Below are positions 21,630 to 27,355 of a DNA stretch of 27,355 nt, in pieces. The notes below the pieces were generated by a model. That model searched no databases, had not been told where the DNA came from, and saw only the letters and a program-made list of their open reading frames with translations. The stretch is from a virus. The translations under genes were made by a program, and so were the position numbers. The stretch lies in IMG/VR virus record IMGVR_UViG_3300036768_001740, positions 1-27,355 of that record. The stretch is one strand, 5' to 3'. How positions within the stretch are numbered: the first letter of the stretch is position 1; every line of letters starts with the position of its first letter.

Positions 21630-21880
21630 CCCGCGGCCTCCCGTATCAACGCATCCGGGACCTCACGCTCCAGCCGCTCACGCACCCGCTGCCAGATGCG
21701 CTCGCGGGTGCCGGGAGGGATGTCGAGGGCAGCGCGGAACAGGCCGACGTTCCGGCGGCCCGACTCGGTAATCCTGACTGCCAGCCGCTCGGCGTCCTCA
21801 TGATCGGCGACATCGAGGACGTACCAGCGCCCATCAGCCTCCCACGTAAGGACCCAGCACTCGGCGGCGTCAGTGGCCAT
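21626..21880 (-). CDS. Unknown 84-residue protein
   Basis: The start is ATG 21880, inside the end of the upstream gene (11-base overlap); a longer open frame to 21997 is shadow. It has WVLTWEADGRWYVLDVADHE (about 8-27), then AERLAVRITESGRRNVGLF and a long basic/acidic helix RERIWQRVRERLEREV. No family is recognised. It lies between the TM coiled-coil gene and small tail-tip genes. Confidence 0.6.
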   Translation of the reverse strand: MATDAAECWVLTWEADGRWYVLDVADHEDAERLAVRITESGRRNVGLFRAALDIPPGTRERIWQRVRERLEREVPDALIREAAG

Positions 21881-22217
21881 TGGAACGCGCCTCCATCTGC
21901 CCGAGGATGGCCATCTGTTGCCGCTGGAGGTCAAGCAGCTCGCGCTGGGCCCGCACCAGCTCGGCCTGCTGCTGCGACACGCGCTCCAGCTGGTCACCGA
22001 TCGCCCGCATCCGCTCGGAGGTCTGCTGGGTCAGCTGCAGCAGCATCTGGCTGAGCTGGCCGTAGGCGTTGAACACCGTCTGCGCATCGGCAGTGGTCAC
22101 AGTGCCGCTCTCGCGGCGGCGCTGCGTGCGCGCCTGCAGCCATGCCGTCGCCAGCGTCACCAGCGCGCCGGTGAGCGCAGAGACGAGGCCGACGAGAGCG
22201 GTCAGCTGGAGCGACAT
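21870..22217 (-). CDS. Membrane-anchored coiled-coil protein
   Basis: This 115-residue product has one N-terminal membrane segment (LQLTALVGLVSALTGALVTLA, about 3-23), a basic stretch (QARTQRRRES) and then a long heptad-like coiled coil rich in Gln (LSQMLLQLTQQTSERM, QLERVSQQQAEL, LLDLQRQQMAIL). With the endolysin just upstream, an i-spanin-like or other lysis accessory role is possible, and so is a tail-assembly role. The start is ATG 22217, with GGGGAGG nine bases upstream. Confidence 0.7.
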   Translation of the reverse strand: MSLQLTALVGLVSALTGALVTLATAWLQARTQRRRESGTVTTADAQTVFNAYGQLSQMLLQLTQQTSERMRAIGDQLERVSQQQAELVRAQRELLDLQRQQMAILGQMEARSNGH

Positions 22218-22220
22218 GCG

Positions 22221-22892
22221 TCAGAACCTCCCCGACAGCACCGGTCTGCCGTCTGGCCCGTGTGTGTGCGTGATGAGCTGCCGCTGCGTCTCGGCCAGCC
22301 CCTGCAGCACGATGGTGTCGCTGGCAGTCAGCTGGCGCGCCGCGATCAGGGCCTCGGCGACCGACTGGAAATCAGCGCCGGTCGGGGGCCCGAACAGCAC
22401 GGTCGCCACCCGCAGCAACAGCTCGCGCTCATCGGCAGTCATCTCGTCCTCCTCCCCCGGCATGCCGGGCGTGTAATAGGCAAGAGGGTCCCGGTTACGC
22501 CCCGGGTCCCGCGGAAACAGCCATGTGTCGCACATCTGCCAGTGCAGGTGCGGCCCTGTGACGAACCCGGTCGCGCCGGACAGCCCGAGTTGCTGGCCGG
22601 TCTGCACATCGTCCCCGGGCCAGACGTCGGCCCGGCTCAGGTGGGCGTAAAGCGTGATCCAGCCGTCGGCATGCTCGATGGCGACGGCCGTGCCGAACGA
22701 GCCGTCGTTGTATGGCCTGATGACCCGGCCCGGGGCTGGTGCGTACACCGGCGTGCCGGTCGGGCAGCCGAAATCCACTCCGAGGTGCAGCCATTCGCGG
22801 CTGCCGTCGCGGTACGTCTCGCCGAACCGGCCGGTAATGGGCCAGCGGTCGTCAACGGGCAGGCGGCGGAAACGGACCTGGGGCTCGCCCAT
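22221..22892 (-). CDS. M23-family peptidoglycan endopeptidase (endolysin)
   Basis: The 223-residue protein has an N-terminal M23 zinc peptidase domain: WLHLGVDFGCPTGTPVYAPA with H36 and D40 (HxxxD), LYAHLSRADVWPGD with H84, and GPHLHW with H115 and H117 (HxH). The spacing of these boxes is normal. A helical C-terminal part (ERELLLRVATVLFG, EALIAARQLTASD) may bind the wall or mediate dimerisation. It would cut peptide cross-links of peptidoglycan. There is no signal peptide, so release would rely on the holin candidate. ATG 22892 is chosen over GTG 22895 because GGAGG then sits at normal spacing. Confidence 0.92.
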   Translation of the reverse strand: MGEPQVRFRRLPVDDRWPITGRFGETYRDGSREWLHLGVDFGCPTGTPVYAPAPGRVIRPYNDGSFGTAVAIEHADGWITLYAHLSRADVWPGDDVQTGQQLGLSGATGFVTGPHLHWQMCDTWLFPRDPGRNRDPLAYYTPGMPGEEDEMTADERELLLRVATVLFGPPTGADFQSVAEALIAARQLTASDTIVLQGLAETQRQLITHTHGPDGRPVLSGRF

Positions 22893-23269
22893 CACTGCAC
22901 CTCCGTGGGGCCGAGCGAAGCCTCCAGATCGCGAAGGGCGCGGTCGACCTGCAGGATGATCGCCATCGCGGCCTCGGTGTCGCCGCGGAGGAGAGCGGCC
23001 TCAAGGTCCCCGCGCCGCGACTCGACAATGGCCCGGCGCTGGTCGGCCAGCACAACGACCGGGTCGCCCTGTCCGGTCTGCAGCTCGGCGACCGGGCGGA
23101 ACGGACGGGCCTGCACGGGGTCCCACGCGTCGCCGGGGCCAGCTCCCCACTCGTCCTCGACGACCAGATGCCCGGGCAGCTCGATGGGCAGCTCGGGGTC
23201 GATGAGGATTGCGTTGACGACCCGCTGCGTCTGCGGATCGACGATGATGGCGCGGCGCGGCCCGCTCAC
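22892..23269 (-). CDS. Tail fibre assembly-like small protein
   Basis: The start is GTG 23269, overlapping the glycine-rich fibre stop (GTGA), with GGAGGTGATC upstream; a longer open frame is shadow of the glycine-rich gene. The 125-residue product has AIIVDPQTQRVVNAILIDPE (about 7-26), HLVVEDEWGAGPGDAWDPV and a C-terminal helical part (AAMAIILQVDRALRDLEASL). The pattern of an N-terminal strand pair and an acidic middle followed by a helix resembles small proteins that follow fibre genes. Function is inferred. Confidence 0.6.
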   Translation of the reverse strand: MSGPRRAIIVDPQTQRVVNAILIDPELPIELPGHLVVEDEWGAGPGDAWDPVQARPFRPVAELQTGQGDPVVVLADQRRAIVESRRGDLEAALLRGDTEAAMAIILQVDRALRDLEASLGPTEVQ

Positions 23270-24108
23270 AGGATCACCTCCACGACGGCCAGGCCGTTGG
23301 CCCCAGCGCCCCCCGCTCCCGCGGCGCTGCCGTTCAGTGCGCCGCCGCCCCCGCCGCCAGCGCCGCACGGGAATGCGCCGCTCCCGCCTGCAGCCCCCTG
23401 CCCTCCTCCTCCGCCTCCTGCGCCGACGGTGGGGCCGTCCTGTCCGGCCACGCCCGCGCTGCCGCCCGGGGAACCGCCGCCGCCAGAGGCGAACCAGCCA
23501 CGGCGTCCCCCAGCGGTCCCGTGATACGAGCCGCCGCCTCCGCCGCCTCCGCCGCCACCTCCGAGTATGCTCCCGCCGCCCCCGCCGATGCTGCTTGAGC
23601 CGCCGTTAGACCCGCCGCCGCCGCCCCACGCGCCAGGGCCACCGGAGTTGGCCCCCGAGCCGCCACGAACGTCGGGCATCACACCAGAGGCACCGCTGAT
23701 CGTCGACCCAACTCCGCCGACGCCATTTGCTGACGTCGTCGCCCCGTTGCCCTTGCCTCCGCCCAGGGCGGACGCGAGATCGCCGAACGACGTCATGCCC
23801 CCATCGGCACCTGATGTGCCACCGGAGTTATCCGCTGCCGCTCCGGCTCCGCCTGCGCCGCCTGCGCCGACGGTAACGACGACAGACGACGGCACGAGGT
23901 AAGCAGGCAGCTCGACCTCCATGTACCCGCCGCCGCCACCACCACCGCCGCCATACGCGGCGGTGCTGCGCGCACCGCCGCCTCCACCTGCCCCACCGGA
24001 CCACAGGCGGACGATGACCAGCTTAGCCCCGGCGGGCTTGGTCCACGTTCCGGACGTCGTGAATACCTGTACAATCCGGTCGCCAGAGGGGAACCGCGAA
24101 ACCGGCAT
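23266..24108 (-). CDS. Glycine-rich tail fibre / receptor-binding protein
   Basis: The 280-residue protein starts MPVSRFPSGDRIVQVFTTSG with TWTKPAGAKLVIVRLWSGG, the common start of polyglycine fibre tips, then is dominated by runs of Gly interrupted by Ala and Ser, and ends GLAVVEVIL. Gly-rich domains of this sort form polyglycine-II sandwiches in phage adhesins. The DNA has a strong GGT/GGC triplet periodicity, which makes the region prone to slippage. There are almost no charged residues in the Gly tract. It is probably the main variable adhesin. Confidence 0.82.
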   Translation of the reverse strand: MPVSRFPSGDRIVQVFTTSGTWTKPAGAKLVIVRLWSGGAGGGGGARSTAAYGGGGGGGGGYMEVELPAYLVPSSVVVTVGAGGAGGAGAAADNSGGTSGADGGMTSFGDLASALGGGKGNGATTSANGVGGVGSTISGASGVMPDVRGGSGANSGGPGAWGGGGGSNGGSSSIGGGGGSILGGGGGGGGGGGSYHGTAGGRRGWFASGGGGSPGGSAGVAGQDGPTVGAGGGGGGQGAAGGSGAFPCGAGGGGGGALNGSAAGAGGAGANGLAVVEVIL

Positions 24109-24440
24109 CAGAACTGCCTCACGCCAGAGATGATGAGGATGTCGAGCGCGTTGGCTGCCCCGGCCTGACCGCGGAGTTTCTGGCCGCCGGTGAGCCGGAC
24201 GTCAAACTCCAGCACTCCAGACGGGTCGATTGACACATCGTGGAGACGCCGGGCCAGCTCGGTGTTGCTGCCGTCGGTGACACTCACCCGCAGCGTGGTC
24301 GCCGACGTCGAGCGGTTGGTCGCAGCCACCCGGACCTGCAGCACCTCGCCCGTCGGAACGGTGCCGATGATGTCGGCCATCGACGTCCCAAGTCCGCTGA
24401 TGGGCGGGCCACCGGTGTAGATCTCGCGCGCCACTAGCAC
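24108..24440 (-). CDS. Small tail-tip/fibre protein
   Basis: The start is uncertain: GTG 24440 is chosen, GTG 24434 and 24449 being alternatives, all near the upstream stop. The roughly 110-residue product has VAREIYTGGPPISGLGTSMA, then DIIGTVPTGEVLQVRVAATN and beta-rich repeats with DVSIDPSGVLEFDVRLTGGQ. It is probably a beta-sandwich domain. It lies between the paralogue pair and the Gly-rich fibre, so it likely belongs to the adsorption apparatus. Confidence 0.62.
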   Translation of the reverse strand: MLVAREIYTGGPPISGLGTSMADIIGTVPTGEVLQVRVAATNRSTSATTLRVSVTDGSNTELARRLHDVSIDPSGVLEFDVRLTGGQKLRGQAGAANALDILIISGVRQF

Positions 24441-24697
24441 CACCCCCACATGGCGAGGTACTCGTCAGGCACGACGCTGCCCCATGCGGGCATTCCACCG
24501 GATACCAGCAACACCTGCCCGCTCGTCCCGATGGCGAGCCGCTGCAGCGCGTGTGCGCCGGTCGCGACGATGAGATCCCCGGCCGCCTGGACCTTTGCTG
24601 GCCCGGTCTCGGCGAGGTTGCCCTCGATCCGGTTGAGGTCTGCATCGCCGACGATGTCGCCTGTCGCCCAGTCCGTCTTCGGTGTCTGCCAGCTCAT
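24434..24697 (-). CDS. Tail-tip protein, tandem paralogue A
   Basis: The start is ATG 24697, overlapping the upstream stop (ATGA). The 87-residue product has MSWQTPKTDWATGDIVGDAD, then LNRIEGNL, QAAGDLIVATG, LQRLAIGTSGQVL and GMPAWGSV. The same motifs in the same order appear in the gene upstream, so the two arose by tandem duplication. The DLNRIEGN motif is common in small phage fibre-base proteins. Confidence 0.72.
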   Translation of the reverse strand: MSWQTPKTDWATGDIVGDADLNRIEGNLAETGPAKVQAAGDLIVATGAHALQRLAIGTSGQVLLVSGGMPAWGSVVPDEYLAMWGWC

Positions 24698-24972
24698 CTG
24701 TACGCCTCCGTTGGCGCCCACCATCTCGGCAGGGCGAGGTCCTCGGATGGGTCTGGCTGCGGCGCGGCGGCCCATGCCGGGGCGCCGGACACAACCGTGA
24801 GCGCCTGCCCGCTGCTTCCGATGGGCAGACGGGCGAGGGCGCCGGGCCCAAACCCAGTAAACAGGTCACCGGCAGATTGCGCAACCCCCGCCTCGGTGGC
24901 GTCGAGTGCGCCCTCGATCGCATTAAGGTCCGCCGCCGTCACGTTCTCAGGGCTTCGCCAGACGTACGTCAT
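24694..24972 (-). CDS. Tail-tip protein, tandem paralogue B
   Basis: The 92-residue product begins MTYVWRSPENVTAADLNAIE, then QSAGDLFTGFG, LARLPIGSSGQALTV and GAPAWAAAP, matching its downstream neighbour. Its start lies three bases from the stop of the large hub gene, so it belongs to the same operon. The two copies differ mainly in the C-terminal 20 residues (here Pro- and Trp-rich). Confidence 0.72.
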   Translation of the reverse strand: MTYVWRSPENVTAADLNAIEGALDATEAGVAQSAGDLFTGFGPGALARLPIGSSGQALTVVSGAPAWAAAPQPDPSEDLALPRWWAPTEAYR

Positions 24973-24975
24973 ATT

Positions 24976-26724
24976 TCACCCCCCGGGGATGCAGACGAGG
25001 CGCTGCGTCAATCGCCCCTCCAGGCGCGTTTCGATGCGCTCGATGACCCAGTGATCGCCCTGCCAGCTGATGCCGTCGCCTGGCTCGAGCCGCAGGTCGC
25101 CGCGCCAGTCGAGCACCAGCCGCGACCGCGGCGATTTGCGCTCGGCGAGCAGCCGGTCGGCGAGCGCCTGCGCCTGGGGCTGCGACTGGACGAGCAGGTG
25201 GTCGATCCTCAACACCCGCTCACCGTACCGGATGGTCGCCAGCTCGTCCTCGGCCACCGCCTCCGCCTCAAACTGCCGCTGCAGCACCTGCCCGCTGACC
25301 GTAATGGATGCCGCCCCGCTGCCGCTCACCTTCCCGGCCCAGCGGCATGGGCTGTCCTCGATGGTCGACACGAGCGTGCAGCCGGTCAGCTGCACCGAGC
25401 GGTTACGCGCCGGGTCGGCCCAGCTAAGGGAGATGACCTGCTGACCAGAGAGCGTCCCGCTCCACTGCGCCAGTTGCGCCGACGACGCCAGCTGCAGCGG
25501 CCCCCAGCGCACGACCACCCGAGTCGCCAGCCGCTGGTCGTCGATCGGCCGCTCGGCAGCGTAGACGTCCGACGGCGAGATGGTCAGCCACGACGACGGG
25601 GTGCCGAGGCGACGCACGACCAGCCGCCCGGCAGAGTCGGTGAGCACGGTCAGGTCGAGCGGCACGACCAGCGCCGCCAGCGCCGGGCGCACCCGCTGGG
25701 CGGGGAGCGACGCCCACGGCAGCACCTCACTGTCGAGCGCCGTGTCGACCACCCACAGTGATGATGGGATGTCGGCGAGGATCGCCCGCACCACGTCGCC
25801 GACGCTGATGTTCTGGGTCGGCTGCAGCCCGGCGAATTCGCGGTCAATAAGAAGGCTGACCACGTCCTCCGCCCGCAGGTCGAGCCGCCCGCTTTGCTGG
25901 CGGCGTGCAGAGCGCGTCCACATCGGCGGCAGATGCATGAGGTCCAGACCGGCCGGGCCGACGCTCGCCTGCAGACGGGCTGGCTGCCGCATCAGCCGCT
26001 CCTCCAGTTCGGGCAGGTCGCTGGTGCCGAGTACCTGCACCGCGGTTTCGTCGGCCGACAGTTCGCCCGCCTCGCTGATGACCTCCTGCAGATGGCTAAC
26101 GCTCACCAGCTGCGAGCCGGTCCAGCGAACGGTATCAACCGCCGAGGCCTCGACCACCCGGACCCGCTCGCCCTGCGTCCAACCGGTGATGGTGACGATC
26201 AGCTGGTCGGCGAGCACAGGCGCCGACGGAAGCTGCACCGTCTGGCGGTGATGGCCACCGCCGGTCACGGTCGCCACAGTCGTGCCGCTGAGTTTGAGCA
26301 CGGCCGACCACGCGGTCGGCTTGCCGGGCCAGCGATCATCTGCGGCGACTGTCACGGCCACCGCCTCGCGGGGCGCTGGCCACGTAACGGTGATGACTGC
26401 AGGCGGAGTGAGCGTGTTGCCGGAGCCGCCGACGTAGCCGGTATCGCCCCACGCACCCATCTGCTGCGCCCCGTCAGAGGGCGCGACTCCCCAGTCGGCC
26501 GAGCCGACCACCCACTGCCCGAGCACCGCGTAGCGCCGCGGCACGCCGGTGAGCCCGTCGATAAGCTGCGACGTATGCGAGATTCGCGGCAGCGTCCAGC
26601 TGATCGTCACCGGCGGGGGCGGATCGAGCGGATACAGGCCGCCGAGCACAAGCTCAGCCTCCGCCTCCAGCTGGCGCACCGTGGCAGCCATCGCCGCGAC
26701 ATGGGCCGTTGACGCGTCCCGCAC
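24976..26724 (-). CDS. Large tail-tip (baseplate hub/tail-associated) protein
   Basis: The 582-residue protein starts at GTG 26724 immediately after the preceding TAG, behind GAGGAGG. It is beta-rich, with a central part (LEERLMRQPARLQASVGPAG, DVVSLLIDREFAGLQPTQNI) and a C-terminal region (RLVLDWRGDLRLEPGDGISW, VIERIETRLEGRLTQRLVCI) typical of hub or tail-associated proteins that close the tail below the distal tail ring. It lies two genes after the tape-measure end, the expected place. No peptidase motif is visible, so a cell-wall-cutting activity cannot be claimed. Confidence 0.75.
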   Translation of the reverse strand: MRDASTAHVAAMAATVRQLEAEAELVLGGLYPLDPPPPVTISWTLPRISHTSQLIDGLTGVPRRYAVLGQWVVGSADWGVAPSDGAQQMGAWGDTGYVGGSGNTLTPPAVITVTWPAPREAVAVTVAADDRWPGKPTAWSAVLKLSGTTVATVTGGGHHRQTVQLPSAPVLADQLIVTITGWTQGERVRVVEASAVDTVRWTGSQLVSVSHLQEVISEAGELSADETAVQVLGTSDLPELEERLMRQPARLQASVGPAGLDLMHLPPMWTRSARRQQSGRLDLRAEDVVSLLIDREFAGLQPTQNISVGDVVRAILADIPSSLWVVDTALDSEVLPWASLPAQRVRPALAALVVPLDLTVLTDSAGRLVVRRLGTPSSWLTISPSDVYAAERPIDDQRLATRVVVRWGPLQLASSAQLAQWSGTLSGQQVISLSWADPARNRSVQLTGCTLVSTIEDSPCRWAGKVSGSGAASITVSGQVLQRQFEAEAVAEDELATIRYGERVLRIDHLLVQSQPQAQALADRLLAERKSPRSRLVLDWRGDLRLEPGDGISWQGDHWVIERIETRLEGRLTQRLVCIPGG

Positions 26725-27093
26725 CTAGACCTCCTCAAACTCGATCTGGACGTCGGCCCACCACCAGCGCTGCGCGGCGCTGTCCCACTTACTGCGCCCG
26801 GCGGCGAGCCCGCGGTTGACCAGCTGAGGGATGGCGGAGATGGTCACCGTTCCACCAGGCTCTTCCCAGCTCAGCTGCACGACGCGGAACGGCGTCAACA
26901 CGCCCTGGACCGCCTGCATGTCGGCGGGCGAGAGCACTGTCCACTGAACACGCACATGACGCTTAGTTGCGCGATAGTCGACATGCAGCGTTCCATCGAG
27001 GCCGCGGGCCGAGTCAGCCAGCACCTGCGGCAGGACGATGACCGATGCAGGCGACGGGAGAGGGTTGCCATCAACCCGGAAATCGGCGGTCAC
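26725..27093 (-). CDS. Distal tail-like protein
   Basis: The 122-residue product follows the tape-measure C-terminus with a GTGA overlap and precedes the hub gene. It is beta-rich (LHVDYRATKRHVRVQWTVLS) with RVVQLSWEEPGGTVTISAIP and a Trp-rich end (AQRWWWADVQIEFEEV). Size, position and the beta-rich fold with a long central strand fit the small distal tail protein class that starts the tail tip. The name rests on gene order. Confidence 0.65.
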   Translation of the reverse strand: MTADFRVDGNPLPSPASVIVLPQVLADSARGLDGTLHVDYRATKRHVRVQWTVLSPADMQAVQGVLTPFRVVQLSWEEPGGTVTISAIPQLVNRGLAAGRSKWDSAAQRWWWADVQIEFEEV

Positions 27094-27355
27094 AGTGTCA
27101 CCCCCTGCCGCTCGGCCTCAGCCCGGAGGTTAGGCAGAATGGCCCGCGCGATCTGCCGACCGTCGATCTCGACGCTGACCTGCAGCGGCTGAGACGAGCG
27201 ATAATAGGTGGTCGTCTGCGGCGGGCCACTCCACGGCTGCGGCGTCATGCTGGCAGCCCACTGTTGCGGGGTCATGCCCTGAACACTCTGCGCCATGCTC
27301 GGGTCGACCCACGCCTTGAGCGACTCGACCCAGACGAGCCGCTGACCGTTCGCCC
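27090..27355 (-). CDS. Tape-measure protein, C-terminal fragment (5' end off the right edge)
   Basis: The frame is open to the right edge, so only about 87 residues are present and the start lies outside. It ends SSQPLQVSVEIDGRQIARAI then LPNLRAEAERQGVTL, the pattern (VSVxIDGRxIARAV...LRxExxRxGV) seen at the C-terminus of many tape-measure proteins. Before it is a Gln/Pro/Thr-rich stretch (MTPQQWAASMTPQPW). Position before the distal tail gene agrees. An internal ATG at 27296 could be taken for a start, but the frame continues upstream. Confidence 0.75.
   Translation of the reverse strand, partial: ANGQRLVWVESLKAWVDPSMAQSVQGMTPQQWAASMTPQPWSGPPQTTTYYRSSQPLQVSVEIDGRQIARAILPNLRAEAERQGVTL

Noticed and set aside
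21873-23609. A 578-codon open frame on the plus strand
   Set aside because: It is antisense to the coiled-coil, endolysin and fibre genes, and much of it is low-complexity Arg and Pro from the Gly codons of the fibre.
24682-25761. A 359-codon plus-strand frame opposite the hub protein
   Set aside because: It is composed of Arg, Asp and Pro-rich text with no motif; the minus frame is the recognisable tail protein.
27130-27312. A 60-codon frame near the right edge
   Set aside because: It is a shifted frame inside the tape-measure C-terminus, with no conserved pattern.
1-27355. tRNA genes, CRISPR arrays, integrase and att sites
   Set aside because: I looked for cloverleaf-like segments, regular 25-40-base repeats with spacers, and tyrosine or serine recombinase motifs and saw none. 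The 10-base repeats at 11008-11146 have no spacers of CRISPR type.

Overview
The window is most of a tailed-phage (siphovirus-type) genome from a high-GC bacterium. It could also be a prophage segment, but no integrase, tRNA, att site or host gene is visible. The head genes are HK97-like: P27-type small terminase, large terminase, HK97 portal, S78 protease and a fused-delta-domain capsid. The long-tail genes are a tube protein, a tape-measure C-terminus, distal-tail and hub-like proteins and glycine-rich fibres. Genes are densely packed, mostly with ATGA, GTGA or TGATG overlaps and strong AGGAGG Shine-Dalgarno sites. The host cannot be named from sequence alone. A lipobox-bearing lysis protein and an M23 endopeptidase show only that it is a peptidoglycan-containing bacterium.

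Layout. (1) 1-8806, minus strand, read right to left: HNH nuclease, TerS, TerL, 48-residue membrane protein, portal, protease, capsid, connectors, tail terminator, tail tube, and a gene running off the left edge. (2) 8858-10938, minus: SNF2-like helicase and two small genes, one with a paralogue on the opposite arm. (3) 10957-11146: a divergent control region with two inverted arrays of five TAGTTGGGA-like units, plus a hairpin and a possible leftward promoter. (4) 11224-15800, plus: replication/recombination genes (VRR-NUC nuclease, coiled-coil protein, 25-residue hydrophobic peptide, Cys-rich protein, prim-pol primase, UvrD-like helicase). (5) 15806-19200, plus: accessory genes (orphan C5 methyltransferase, zinc-finger-like paralogue, a two-gene operon encoding a 60-residue XRE regulator, two unknown genes, the second a three-helix membrane protein). 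(6) 19101-27355, minus: tape-measure C-terminus, tail tip, fibres, M23 endolysin, holin candidate and lipoprotein transglycosylase.

The tube-side genes run off the left edge and the tape-measure C-terminus enters from the right edge, both leftward. If the molecule is circular or permuted, the two minus-strand arms are one late operon, and the missing tail chaperones and tape-measure body lie outside the window.

The best candidates for something undescribed are: the divergent 5+5 repeat array between the helicase and nuclease operons; the XRE gene with the identical palindrome GGCAGAATCTGCC in two promoters flanking its operon; the WVDVGRRDVRLG paralogues on opposite arms; the lipoprotein transglycosylase apparently starting at CTG; and the three-helix membrane protein, whose topology resembles abortive-infection membrane effectors.
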